Assembly (NCBI GenBank): GCA_030068525.1
Contig: JASJOS010000002.1
Coordinates: 558,001-622,000, forward strand
DNA: 64,000 nt
Direction of reading: 5' to 3'
Source: Xanthocytophaga flava
GTDB taxonomy: Bacteria; Bacteroidota; Bacteroidia; Cytophagales; 172606-1
Below, piece by piece: positions 17,996 to 26,827 of the stretch; within the stretch, counting starts at the first letter, position 1; each line of letters starts with the position of its first letter. The notes under the pieces were generated by a model. The model was not told where the DNA came from and did no database searches. It saw nothing but the letters and a program-made list of their open reading frames with translations. The position numbers and the translations under genes were made by a program.

Positions 17996-18025
17996 CTTGC
18001 TTTCGGGCCGTGAAAAATATATTTG
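17996..18025 (+). promoter_or_regulatory. Bacteroidota-type promoter of ilvB-like gene
   Basis: CTTG (17996-17999), an 18-bp spacer and TATATTTG (18018-18025) match the Bacteroidota -33/-7 pattern (TTTG and TAnnTTTG). The box ends 38 bp before the start codon at 18064. Confidence 0.55.
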
Positions 18026-18063
18026 CGATATATCATTCAGGAATTATCTAATTTGAATACAAT

Positions 18064-19800
18064 ATGGAGAGTGCAAAAAACGGCGCCCAGGTTTTAATTG
18101 AGATACTTGAACAACTGGGAGTAGAATACATTTTTGGCTACTCAGGAGGAGCTGCATTGCCCTTGTTTGATGCGCTGTATCATTCTTCTATCAAGTTAAT
18201 TCTAACAAGGCACGAACAGGGGGCTACTCACATGGCCGATGGCTATGCCCGAGTTACCGGAAAGCCAGGAGTAGTACTGGTTACCAGTGGTCCTGGCGCT
18301 ACCAACACCATTACAGGGATGATGACTGCCCAGATGGATTCGGTGCCTATGATTGTACTTACAGGGCAGACTATTACCAGTTTGCTGGGGTTGGATGCTT
18401 TTCAGGAAGCTGATATTTTTGGCATGACCATGTCTGTCGTAAAGCACAATTACCTGATAAAAAATACGGCTGACATCTCCCGAATTACCAGAGAAGCTTT
18501 TCACATTGCTACCTCCGGGCGTCCTGGTCCAGTCTTAATAGATCTACCCAAGGATGTTACTTCAGCTCCATTCAACGGCTCACTTACGGACCAAATAGAC
18601 CTTCCGGCTTTTCAGCTTCCGGCCCGACCCAATCCTGAGAGTATACAGAGTTTAGCTGATTTGATTAATCAATCCCATAAGCCAATTCTGTTAGTGGGAC
18701 ATGGAGCTTTGCTTTCAGGGGCTGCCCCGGAAGTACGTGCCTTGGCAGAATTGATTCAGGCTCCTGTTACCAACACCTTATTAGGGAAAGGAGGATTTCC
18801 TGAAACACATCCTTTATCGTTGGGTATGCTGGGAATGTATGGCACTGTATATGCCAATAAAGCTTTGCTGGAATGTGACCTGATTCTGTCCATTGGCTGC
18901 CGCTGGGATGATCGGATTAATGGAAATCCAAAGAAGTTTTGTCCGCAAGCCAAAAAGCTGCATATCGATATTGACCCTGCTGAAATTGGCAAGATCGTAG
19001 TTCCTGACGCCTATGCTATAGGAGATGCTAAGCAGGTATTACAAGAACTACTGCCACTGGTACATCCGCTGGATACCGAGAAATGGCTGGAGCGGGTACA
19101 GGAACTGAAAAGGTTATACCCCTTACAGTACAGGCCTTTCAACGGCAATATTCCGGAAGGCTCGGCTTCCTTGCGAGCACAGCATGTGATTGATGTACTT
19201 TACCAATTGACGAATGGAAACGCTATTATTACTACGGATGTAGGCCAGCATCAGATGTGGGCGGCTCAGTATTTTAAAACAGACCAGCCCGATACCTGGC
19301 TTTCTTCCGGAGGAGCAGGTACTATGGGTTTTGGATTTCCGGCCGCAATTGGTGCCCAGTTAGCTCGACCGGATCAGCAAGTGATTGCCATTGTGGGAGA
19401 TGGTGGTTTTCAAATGACTCTTTGCGAACTTTCTACTGCTGCCCTTCACAAGCTTCCGCTGAAGATCCTGGTGATTGACAATAAATATCTGGGAATGGTG
19501 CGACAATGGCAGGAATTTTTTCTGGATGGACGCTATAGTGGCACTGACCTGGAAGGAAATCCCGATTTTTGTATGCTGGCTCAGGCTTATGGGGTAAAAG
19601 CCTTTCGAATTACTAAAGAAGAAGAACTGGAACAAACCCTGGCGGAAGCCCTGGCCTACCAGTCTGGTCCTTGTCTGATTCACGCCGAGGTGGTCAAAGA
19701 AGATAATGTATTTCCTATGATTCCTGCAGGTCAGTCTATTCACGAAATGATTACCGAATCACCGACTGTTCCCTTACAAATGCCGGAGGGAAGTACATAG
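18064..19800 (+). CDS. ilvB: Acetolactate synthase large subunit (biosynthetic type)
   Basis: A 578-residue thiamine diphosphate enzyme that joins two pyruvates, or pyruvate and 2-oxobutyrate, in the first common step of branched-chain amino acid synthesis. The catalytic Glu51 lies in RHEQGATHMADGYAR, the central FAD/nucleotide-type domain follows, and the ThDP/Mg motif GDGGFQM...VIDN is at about residue 446. The length and the directly following ACT-domain subunit support the biosynthetic AHAS type. The usual ilvC/ilvD/leuA neighbours are absent, so this may be a second isozyme. A Bacteroidota promoter lies just upstream. Confidence 0.92.
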   Translation: MESAKNGAQVLIEILEQLGVEYIFGYSGGAALPLFDALYHSSIKLILTRHEQGATHMADGYARVTGKPGVVLVTSGPGATNTITGMMTAQMDSVPMIVLTGQTITSLLGLDAFQEADIFGMTMSVVKHNYLIKNTADISRITREAFHIATSGRPGPVLIDLPKDVTSAPFNGSLTDQIDLPAFQLPARPNPESIQSLADLINQSHKPILLVGHGALLSGAAPEVRALAELIQAPVTNTLLGKGGFPETHPLSLGMLGMYGTVYANKALLECDLILSIGCRWDDRINGNPKKFCPQAKKLHIDIDPAEIGKIVVPDAYAIGDAKQVLQELLPLVHPLDTEKWLERVQELKRLYPLQYRPFNGNIPEGSASLRAQHVIDVLYQLTNGNAIITTDVGQHQMWAAQYFKTDQPDTWLSSGGAGTMGFGFPAAIGAQLARPDQQVIAIVGDGGFQMTLCELSTAALHKLPLKILVIDNKYLGMVRQWQEFFLDGRYSGTDLEGNPDFCMLAQAYGVKAFRITKEEELEQTLAEALAYQSGPCLIHAEVVKEDNVFPMIPAGQSIHEMITESPTVPLQMPEGST

Positions 19801-19845
19801 ACAAATGTTAATTACCTATATCATTTTTTAACCCAACATATTCCT

Positions 19846-20100
19846 ATGGAAACGCAACATACCTTTTCTCTGATTTATGCTAGAAAACCAGGTATCCTTA
19901 TTCGGGTTGCCCTTGTACTGGAACGTCGTGGGTATACTATTGAGTCAATGAATACCAGCCCGTATGATTCTAACCCTGACTTTTGGGAAATGATGCTTAC
20001 CACAGAAGGTGATCCGGCAAAGCTCGAACAGGTAACCCGACAACTGGCTAAGCTTATTGACGTTTTTGCTGTACAGGTACTCAGAGAAGTATACTGCTGA
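19846..20100 (+). CDS. Acetolactate synthase small subunit, single ACT domain
   Basis: An 84-residue protein consisting of one ACT domain (FSLIYARKPGILIRVALVLERRGYTIESMNTSP), starting 45 bp after the large-subunit gene. It is shorter than IlvN/IlvH proteins of ~160 residues and closer to the IlvM-type single-ACT small subunit. It should activate the large subunit and may confer feedback sensitivity to valine, though short subunits often do not. The paired genes form an operon. Confidence 0.85.
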   Translation: METQHTFSLIYARKPGILIRVALVLERRGYTIESMNTSPYDSNPDFWEMMLTTEGDPAKLEQVTRQLAKLIDVFAVQVLREVYC

Positions 20101-20198
20101 GAATACAAAGAAACGGTAAAAGATATGGTTAAGCCATTAGAGCTGGTAGATGTTACTTTGATTAATTCCGCTAAGAAACCGGGTATGTAAGATTTGAG

Positions 20199-20225
20199 CT
20201 GATAAAGCCCTGCAGGCTTTATCAG
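20199..20225. terminator. 11-bp hairpin after the AHAS pair
   Basis: CTGATAAAGCC (20199-20209) pairs perfectly with GGCTTTATCAG (20215-20225) around a 5-nt loop. No strong T-run follows, so it may be a terminator or an RNA 3' stabiliser for the plus-strand ilv transcript. Confidence 0.55.
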
Positions 20226-20258
20226 AGAGCTGATCTGAAGCTTTTGGAAGCAAAATAA

Positions 20259-20287
20259 AAGCCACTGAGATTAGATTTCAGTGGCTT
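20259..20287 (-). terminator. Terminator of the minus-strand lipoprotein gene
   Basis: AAGCCACTGA pairs with TCAGTGGCTT (10 bp, 9-nt loop). Reading the minus strand, the stem is followed by a TTATTTT run, so it ends the lipoprotein transcript. Confidence 0.72.
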
Positions 20288-20307
20288 GATCAGATAGCTT
20301 TTCTTTG

Positions 20308-21177
20308 TTACTTAATGGTAATCGTTTTAGTTACCCCATCAATTGTTAGTGTTGCCTTATCATCACAGGTACCATCGCCATAATCTAAAACAGCGTTTGA
20401 ATAACCTTCTGTCTCGATCAGGTAGTTACCGGATACCTTACGATAATTGCATGATTTGGTAGTGAGTATGGGATCTTTGATAGTGGCAGTGAACGCTGTC
20501 CCCTTTTTATTTATTCCTGAGATCTCACCTGTTGTGGATGTAACAGAAGGAGAGTAGCTAGTTCCGCCATTGGGTAAGTTTTCCTTTACATCCAGTTTAT
20601 AGGACAGTGTATGGGTGCTGCTCCATTTTATTTGTGAACCATCTTCATATGTCACCGACGCATTATTATATTTTGTCACTTGCTGTCTGCTGGAATCAAT
20701 ACGGGTTATGGTAACTACATAACTGCCATTGTATGTTCTGCCATTTTCTGTATAGCCATTAAAATCCGGAACCGCAACCTCATAACCATTCTCAATAGTA
20801 GTTACCACAAATGTAATCTTTCCCTTAAAGCTCACGCTATCACATACTACGCCTGTTCCATAGTCGAACGTATAAATCCTTTGTCCCGCTTCATTCTTTG
20901 TGTAAGTGAAAGTACCACATTCTTCTTCCATCATTCTATTTAGTCTGGCAGAAGCAGTAGTTTTATTGATTTTACCACTTGATGGGTCTGAATCGCCAAA
21001 ACCTGAAGCCATGTTGCTAATTGTTTCCAGCTCGGCCAGTAGGTCTATCGTTGCCTGGGCAGAGGTAAAGTTTTGTTCTGACGAAGGTTTCACCTCTTCC
21101 TCTTTTTTGCAACCTGCCAGAATGGTTACAATGAGAGTGAGTGCAAAAATACGATAGACAAGCGTGTTTTTTTTCAT
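20308..21177 (-). CDS. Predicted lipoprotein, beta-rich
   Basis: A 289-residue protein with a lipoprotein signal: basic start, hydrophobic core and the lipobox TILAGC. The acylated Cys is followed by KKEEEVKPSSEQ. After a helical segment the rest is a Ser/Thr-rich beta domain with repeated strands (TFDYGTGVVCDSVSFKGKITF, NGRTYNGSYVVTIT) and ends in TKTITIK. The family is unrecognised; it is probably surface-exposed or periplasmic. It is monocistronic with its own terminator. Confidence 0.75.
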   Translation of the reverse strand: MKKNTLVYRIFALTLIVTILAGCKKEEEVKPSSEQNFTSAQATIDLLAELETISNMASGFGDSDPSSGKINKTTASARLNRMMEEECGTFTYTKNEAGQRIYTFDYGTGVVCDSVSFKGKITFVVTTIENGYEVAVPDFNGYTENGRTYNGSYVVTITRIDSSRQQVTKYNNASVTYEDGSQIKWSSTHTLSYKLDVKENLPNGGTSYSPSVTSTTGEISGINKKGTAFTATIKDPILTTKSCNYRKVSGNYLIETEGYSNAVLDYGDGTCDDKATLTIDGVTKTITIK

Positions 21178-21461
21178 AGCAGTTTTAGTGTATCTGTTTA
21201 CGGTGAGTGTATAGTAGGTATTACAATCGTATTATTTAAATATAAACTAAGTTCGTGATTTATAGTTGACGGTAACATATATACATAGTTATAGATAAAG
21301 TGATTTATGTAAGAAAGTAGATGGATTTAGTTTAAAGGACTATAAAATACAGGAAAGTATACAGGATAAGCTATCATTTAATTTATAGTGGACTCATTTA
21401 TTCTCATCCTTTCTTACACCTATACAGGCACGATTTTATACTGAGTATATAGTGAGACTAA

Positions 21462-22043
21462 ATGATGAGGCATATGAATAAGACTACATCTTATCCTATT
21501 GTTGGAATAGGTTTTTCAGCAGGAGGGATTGAGGCTCTGCAAACGTTTTTGGCGAACTTGCCAAATCCTACAGGGGCTTCCTTTGTAATTATTCCACATC
21601 TGTCTGCACAAAATGAAAGTCAGCTGGACAAAGTGCTCAAACGTTATACCCACTTGCAAATACACTGGATTACGGACCATGTTATCCCTCAGCCTGAATG
21701 TGCTTACCTGTTGCCTCCTGGTAAACAGTTGGACTTTCAGGCTGAGGCTTTTCTACTTAAGCCACGCTTAGCCGAACAAAAGATTAATCACATGATTGAC
21801 CTGGGATTTGCAGCTCTTGCTCAGGCTTTTCAGCGGCGTGTAATTGGCATCGTGTTATCCGGTATGGGTAACGATGGACTCACCGGTGCCAGAGCTATTG
21901 AGCAACAAGGTGGTATCGTACTGGTGCAAAACCCGGAAACAGCTCAGTTTCAGAGCATGCCCAAATCTATAATTTCTCACGACCATCCGGATATGGTGGC
22001 CACACCCAAAGAACTCGCAGGCATATTGATACGTATGTTATAA
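21462..22043 (+). CDS. Stand-alone CheB-type methylesterase domain
   Basis: A 193-residue protein that is only the CheB catalytic domain. The catalytic triad is visible as Ser19 (GFSAGG), His46 (IIPHLS) and Asp138 (GMGNDG). CheB demethylates chemoreceptor glutamates, but no receiver domain is fused and no chemotaxis genes are nearby. The ATG at 21474 is an alternative start. Stand-alone CheB domains in Bacteroidota often occur with CheR/PAS sensor proteins encoded elsewhere, so it may act in a non-chemotactic signalling system. Confidence 0.85.
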   Translation: MMRHMNKTTSYPIVGIGFSAGGIEALQTFLANLPNPTGASFVIIPHLSAQNESQLDKVLKRYTHLQIHWITDHVIPQPECAYLLPPGKQLDFQAEAFLLKPRLAEQKINHMIDLGFAALAQAFQRRVIGIVLSGMGNDGLTGARAIEQQGGIVLVQNPETAQFQSMPKSIISHDHPDMVATPKELAGILIRML

Positions 22044-22263
22044 ATTTGATCAACTACCTTAATCCTTCTCTGTTACCATCAAAACAGGCAAAAAGATTAT
22101 CTATCTTTGCATTCCTACTCTTTAACTGATAAATTGGACAGAGGTAAGGTAAACAGACAGATCAGTGAGAAGGACAGCGATCAACTGAGCCATAGCCTAG
22201 TCCTGATTGTACATACAGGCATTCATGAAACGTAAACTTATGCAATTGTAATTCGTAGAAAAG

Positions 22264-23721
22264 ATGGAAAGAAGAAAATTTATCTCTAATCTATCCGGCT
22301 TTGGAGCACTATCTTTGATGAAACCAGATTTGTTATTCAGTAAGACTGTCGTTTCTTCAGCCAATTATAAGATTGAGCAATTTGAAGATAAAGGCTTGGC
22401 GCATTTTTCATATGCTGTGCTGGCAGACAAAAAAATGATTGTCATAGATCCCAAAAGAGATCCGCAAATCTACTATGACTATGCAAAGCAGCATGATGCG
22501 AAAATCATAGGGATTATTGAGACACATCCTCATGCGGATTTTGCCAGTGCACACCTGGAGATGCACAAGAAGTTAAATGTACCCATCTATGCAAGTAGTC
22601 TGACCAAACCTGGTTATCCGGGTACTGCATTTGATGAGGGCGCAATCATTAAACTTTCCGATAAGGTAAGTTTACGGTCGTTGTATACCCCTGGTCATGC
22701 ACCTGATCATATAGCTGTAGTGCTGGCTGAAAAAGGCAAAGACATTGCCGTATTTTCAGGCGACTCCCTGCTGATTGGTGATGTGGGTCGCCCGGATCTT
22801 CGGGATTTCTCTAAGAATGTAGACTCCCAGCGCCAAAAGCTAGCGGAGATGATGTATGACACCATTCATGAAAAGTTTGCCAAACTGAGTGATGATGTGA
22901 TTGTATATCCTGCTCATGGTGCAGGTTCTTTGTGTGGAAAGTCTATTCGTAAAGCGGCCGACTCAACCATAGGGTATGAACGACAGCATAATTATGCTTT
23001 TGAGAAAAGAACAAAAGCTGAATTTGTAAGCTTGCTCTTGCAGGATCAACCGTTTATTCCCAAGTATTTTCCTTATTCAGTGGGGTTAAACATTCAGGGA
23101 GTTCCTGAACTAGCTGCAAGCCTGGCCAAAATCAACCGCTTACCCAAAAATTATCAGCCAGAGGCACAGGCTCTGATCATAGATTCCCGTCCGGCAGACT
23201 CTTTTAAAGCTTCGTATATTACTGATGCCGTTAACATTCAAAATGGTGGAAGCTTCGCTACCTGGCTAGGAAGTCTGGTATCTCCTGATACACAATTTTA
23301 TTTGATTGGTGCGGATGAGGAGAGCTTAAAGGGTGTTATACAAAAGGCTGCTTCTATCGGATATGAATCTAAGATAAAAGGTGCCTTTGTCTATGATGCC
23401 AAAAACGGAAATCAGTTTGCCGCCCTTGATAGAAACTCATTCAAACCAGAAGAAAATAAGTATACGTATCTGGATGTACGAACAACAAAAGAGGTAAAAC
23501 AGGAACCGGTTTTCAAAAACAGTATTAACATTCCTCTGCAGGAACTAGACAAACGCATGTCAGAGATTCCTACAGACAAACCTATTCTGGTAAACTGTGC
23601 CTCTGGCTATCGTTCTGCCACCGCAAGTAGTATGCTTAAAAAGCTTTTACCTGCAGTACCTGTATATGACCTTGGAGCAGCAGTGGCAGACTACAAGAAT
23701 ACAGCTGAAGCTAAGAAGTAG
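22264..23721 (+). CDS. MBL-fold hydrolase with two rhodanese domains
   Basis: A 485-residue protein. A short Arg-containing leader (ERRKFISNLSGFGALSL) may be a Tat-like or remnant signal. Residues about 40-260 form a metallo-beta-lactamase domain of the persulfide dioxygenase/ETHE1-like type (THPHADF near residue 87, GHAPDH, SGDSLLIGDVGRPDL, PAHGAGS). Two rhodanese domains follow. The first lacks a Cys in its active loop (FYLIGADE) and is probably inactive. The second keeps VNCASGYRS. It likely handles sulfane sulfur or persulfides. A TATCTTTG box at 22102-22109 may be its promoter. Confidence 0.85.
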   Translation: MERRKFISNLSGFGALSLMKPDLLFSKTVVSSANYKIEQFEDKGLAHFSYAVLADKKMIVIDPKRDPQIYYDYAKQHDAKIIGIIETHPHADFASAHLEMHKKLNVPIYASSLTKPGYPGTAFDEGAIIKLSDKVSLRSLYTPGHAPDHIAVVLAEKGKDIAVFSGDSLLIGDVGRPDLRDFSKNVDSQRQKLAEMMYDTIHEKFAKLSDDVIVYPAHGAGSLCGKSIRKAADSTIGYERQHNYAFEKRTKAEFVSLLLQDQPFIPKYFPYSVGLNIQGVPELAASLAKINRLPKNYQPEAQALIIDSRPADSFKASYITDAVNIQNGGSFATWLGSLVSPDTQFYLIGADEESLKGVIQKAASIGYESKIKGAFVYDAKNGNQFAALDRNSFKPEENKYTYLDVRTTKEVKQEPVFKNSINIPLQELDKRMSEIPTDKPILVNCASGYRSATASSMLKKLLPAVPVYDLGAAVADYKNTAEAKK

Positions 23722-24090
23722 AAGTAAAGGATATGTAAAGGATGATCAGTCAGTATTTGACTAGACTGTCAGACTTAGTGTATTTCCAGTCTTTTCCGAC
23801 TTAAGGTATATACAGAGCAGAGATTCCCGGTTCGAACATGTTTTGTTGAGACAAATTGAGACTTGTAATAATACCTAAACAGGGTTCTACTAGTCAACGC
23901 AATAAACATTACTATCAAAATATACACTCTACAAAGTTTTACATTGCAAGACCAACATATCATTTCTCTGATAATTGGAAAGCATTATCGGAATTCTGAT
24001 ATTCCTGAGATATAAACAGAATTTCGATAATCTTTCAGTGTGAACCGAGTTCTACTCAAAAACTTTCCCATCGGAAATTCAAATATGTAT
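23722..24090. other. Convergent intergenic spacer with long hairpin
   Basis: No gene is seen. An inverted repeat at 23985-24030 (TTATCGGAATTCTG pairing with CAGAATTTCGATAA, one G-T pair, 18-nt loop) lies between two convergent genes and may act as a transcription barrier. No T-run follows it. Confidence 0.45.
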
Positions 24091-25080
24091 TCATCTCTGC
24101 GTCTGATGACCAGAATTCTGATGATTTTGTATTTCACTTGTATCTGTTTTGCTTTTAAAGATTTGCCGGAATCCCAGTGGAGAAAGTCCGCTCTTGGCCT
24201 TGAACAGACGACTAAATGATTGTGGATGTTCAAATCCCAAAACATACGAAATTTCACTTACGGATAGTTCAGTGGTAGAGAGTTTCACCTTGGCCTTTTC
24301 AATAATTCGGTCCTGGATATGTTGTTGTGTATTTCGCCCTGTTAGTGCTTTCAATAAACTACTTAAATAGTTGGGCGATATATTCAGTCTTTCGGCTATG
24401 AATTGTACACTAGGTAATTCTTGTATTGCCAGATCTGTATTATCAAAATAGCTTATCAGCAGATCTTCCAATCGATTAAGTAGCTGATAATTTTCGGTTT
24501 TTCGGGTGAGAAACTGGCGATGATAAAATCGATTGGAAAAGTTAAGCAACACTTCAACCATTGAAATGATGATATCCTGACTGAAGTTATCTGTATGAGT
24601 GAAATATTCCTTTTGGATAGTCTGCATCAGGCCAATAATCGTATCTTCTTCTTCTTCCGAAAGATACAGTGCTTCATTGACAGAATAATTAAAGTATTCA
24701 TACTTTCTGATCTCTTTGACTAAAGGCGTATTCCACAAAAAGTCAGGATGGATATAGAGTCCCCACCCTGACGTTCTGCCTGTTTTGGTTTCTTCTTTGA
24801 TCGGAGTTAATGGTCCACAAACTTGGCCGGGTGAAATAAAATACATAACACCACCGTGTACGTTATACTGTTGCTGGCCATATTTATAAGTACTGTCGCC
24901 AGAATGTTTAAGTGTAATCGTATAAAAATCAAGTATCCGGCTGGCAAGCATTTTTTCTGATAGCTGCTTTATATCTTCCAGGTTAATCACACTGATCAAT
25001 GGGTGTTTTGGTGTGGGTAAGCCTAACAATTGATGAAACTCATATATTGTTTTAATCCGGTGCGGTTCTATCACTGACAT
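24091..25080 (-). CDS. AraC family regulator, paralog 2 of 3
   Basis: A 329-residue AraC protein with the shared N-terminal signature (RIKTIYEFHQL, HPLISVI, KYGQQQYNVHGG, IHPDFLWNTPL, FSQDIIISMVE) and a C-terminal double HTH ending AYxLGFEHPQSFSRLFKAKSGLSPLGFR-like. It is ~20 residues longer at the C-terminus than its paralogs because the usual stop is missing; the tail is polar and probably dispensable. It starts 13 bp after the NmrA-like gene and is co-transcribed with it. The 21-bp-spaced direct repeats upstream of that gene are its likely binding site. Confidence 0.87.
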   Translation of the reverse strand: MSVIEPHRIKTIYEFHQLLGLPTPKHPLISVINLEDIKQLSEKMLASRILDFYTITLKHSGDSTYKYGQQQYNVHGGVMYFISPGQVCGPLTPIKEETKTGRTSGWGLYIHPDFLWNTPLVKEIRKYEYFNYSVNEALYLSEEEEDTIIGLMQTIQKEYFTHTDNFSQDIIISMVEVLLNFSNRFYHRQFLTRKTENYQLLNRLEDLLISYFDNTDLAIQELPSVQFIAERLNISPNYLSSLLKALTGRNTQQHIQDRIIEKAKVKLSTTELSVSEISYVLGFEHPQSFSRLFKAKSGLSPLGFRQIFKSKTDTSEIQNHQNSGHQTQR

Positions 25081-25093
25081 ACTACAATATTAC

Positions 25094-26002
25094 TTATTGC
25101 TGTTGATAAATAACACCAAATTCTCTGGCAAAGTCTTTTAGCTTCACTTTTCCCAATGCCAACTTATGCCGATCATAATCCTCATAAAAAGTGCCATTAT
25201 GGATGCTGGCATTCATTTCTACAAAGTTATGTGCAATACTATCATTCATGCCATGTGCTTTTAAGGCCATAAGCTGTTGTTGGTCAGTAAGTATTTGCCA
25301 TGTCAAATCAGGCTTTCCGATTGCAGTTCCCAAAATAGCAGCAGCTTCAGTACAGGATAGTTCTTCACTCGCCACATAACTGACCTTTCTGTCTGTTTCC
25401 TGTGATTCAAGTTCGTTTACTACTGCATCTGCAATATCCAGGTTAGAAACCCATACTACCCTGTCATCTCCACCATAACTTGCTGCAATGCTATTGTGAT
25501 GTTTTAAAGTATGAATATAGCCTAGCATATTTTTATAAAACCCCGCAGCACGAATAAAGGAAACGTTTACATCCGAGGGTAATGCACGTAAAGTATTTTC
25601 AGCATGGTAATGGACACTAATCAGACCACTGCCCGTAGCCTTATCAGCACCAATACTACTCAGATACACTATACGTTTCACACCCGATTTCTCGATAGCT
25701 TGTTTGTAGTTAGTAACAAATGTCTCTGCTCGTTTGATTACTTCATCAGCTGTATTAGTAGGGTCGGCAAGATTACCATAGGGAGCCAGCATACAATAGA
25801 CAGCATCTGCTCCTGTAAACGTACTGATAATAAAGTCAACATCATCTATTATACCAATAGCTGCTCTGGCACCTAGTGCTTCAATTTTTTTTTGTTTGTC
25901 GGGATTGCTACTGATAACAGTCACCGAATGGCCTTTTTGTAGTAATTTCTCTGTTAGAGGTTGGCTCACATACCCCAGTGAACCTGTAACGACTATATTC
26001 AT
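25094..26002 (-). CDS. NmrA-like NAD(P)-binding reductase
   Basis: A 302-residue atypical SDR of the NmrA/HSCARG kind. The start at 26002 gives MNIVVTGSLGYVSQPL, with the GxxGxxx cofactor turn. ARAAIGIIDDVDF, VKRIVYLSSIGAD and the C-terminal FYEDYDRH motif are shared with the homolog at 27.6 kb. It lacks the classical Tyr/Lys pair, as usual for this group; it may reduce quinones or flavins, or act as an NADPH sensor. It is first in a two-gene operon with an AraC regulator. Confidence 0.85.
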   Translation of the reverse strand: MNIVVTGSLGYVSQPLTEKLLQKGHSVTVISSNPDKQKKIEALGARAAIGIIDDVDFIISTFTGADAVYCMLAPYGNLADPTNTADEVIKRAETFVTNYKQAIEKSGVKRIVYLSSIGADKATGSGLISVHYHAENTLRALPSDVNVSFIRAAGFYKNMLGYIHTLKHHNSIAASYGGDDRVVWVSNLDIADAVVNELESQETDRKVSYVASEELSCTEAAAILGTAIGKPDLTWQILTDQQQLMALKAHGMNDSIAHNFVEMNASIHNGTFYEDYDRHKLALGKVKLKDFAREFGVIYQQQ

Positions 26003-26054
26003 AATTATCTTTTTTGTTGTATCACAAAGTTCGTGAACAGACAAAAAATCGAGA

Positions 26055-26086
26055 TAACAGAATCTGCGAACTTTTTAACAGAATCT
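26055..26086. promoter_or_regulatory. AraC-type operator: 21-bp-spaced direct repeats (copy 1)
   Basis: TAACAGAATCT occurs at 26055-26065 and again at 26076-26086, exactly 21 bp apart, two DNA turns. This is the spacing of half-sites in many AraC-family operators. It lies 53-84 bp upstream of the NmrA-like gene whose operon includes an AraC regulator. A near-identical copy is at 27341-27372. Confidence 0.65.
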
Positions 26087-26296
26087 AAGGGAATTTCCGA
26101 AGCAATGGTATGTTGTTATTCCAACTGACAAGTCGGATTAGCCGTAGTATGTAATTATGAAGAACGGGAGTATAGAAATCTGGATTTGACTTACTTGTCT
26201 GCTTCTTTAGCTAAATTGCAGGTGTAGTTAGTTCCTAAAAAAAATATGTCCTAGACATTATAAAACGACTTAGAAAGCCATCCAAAACGACAAAAT

Positions 26297-26827
26297 ATGA
26301 ACAATACGATAAAAGAAATAATATGGAATCAATTCGGGGCAAGTATTGACATGCTTCTAAACGCAATCTCAAATTGTCCTGACGATTATTTTATAACGAA
26401 CAAAAGATTTTACTATATAGCTTTTCACAGTACCATTTTTTTAGACTACTATTTGACAATTCCACCCAAAGACTTTTCACCCCTACTATCTTTTACTCAA
26501 AAAGAACCAGAAGAAAGACCAAAAGAAGCTATTGATGATTTAATACCTGACAAAATTTATAGTAAACAAGAAATAGTAGAATATCTTAAACAAAGCCGGG
26601 AAAAGTGCAGACAACTGATTTATGCGCTGACTGATGAAACGTTAAATGAACGATTTAAAGAGGGAGATGATCCAAGTGATATGGATTACCCAATTTTGGA
26701 AATTCTACTTTATAACCTGCGACATACCCAACATCATACTGCACAACTCAATATGTTGTTACAACAAGATCTGGAAAAACATATGGCATGGTCATTCAGG
26801 GCAGGTGATCTAAACCAGGCATACTAA
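26297..26827 (+). CDS. DinB-like four-helix metalloprotein
   Basis: A 176-residue DinB/YfiT-like protein. The family's metal site is suggested by His in the IAFHSTIFLDYYL helix and by HTQHHTAQLNML near the C-terminus. Such proteins include thiol transferases and proteins of unknown role; no substrate can be named. It stands alone, divergent from the NmrA/AraC operon, with the AraC-type repeats in the spacer between them, so its expression might also be affected by that regulator. Confidence 0.8.
   Translation: MNNTIKEIIWNQFGASIDMLLNAISNCPDDYFITNKRFYYIAFHSTIFLDYYLTIPPKDFSPLLSFTQKEPEERPKEAIDDLIPDKIYSKQEIVEYLKQSREKCRQLIYALTDETLNERFKEGDDPSDMDYPILEILLYNLRHTQHHTAQLNMLLQQDLEKHMAWSFRAGDLNQAY

Noticed and set aside
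20101-20190. Short reading frame after the ACT subunit (MVKPLELVDVTLINSAKKPGM)
   Set aside because: Too short, no conservation known, and partly over a hairpin; left as spacer.
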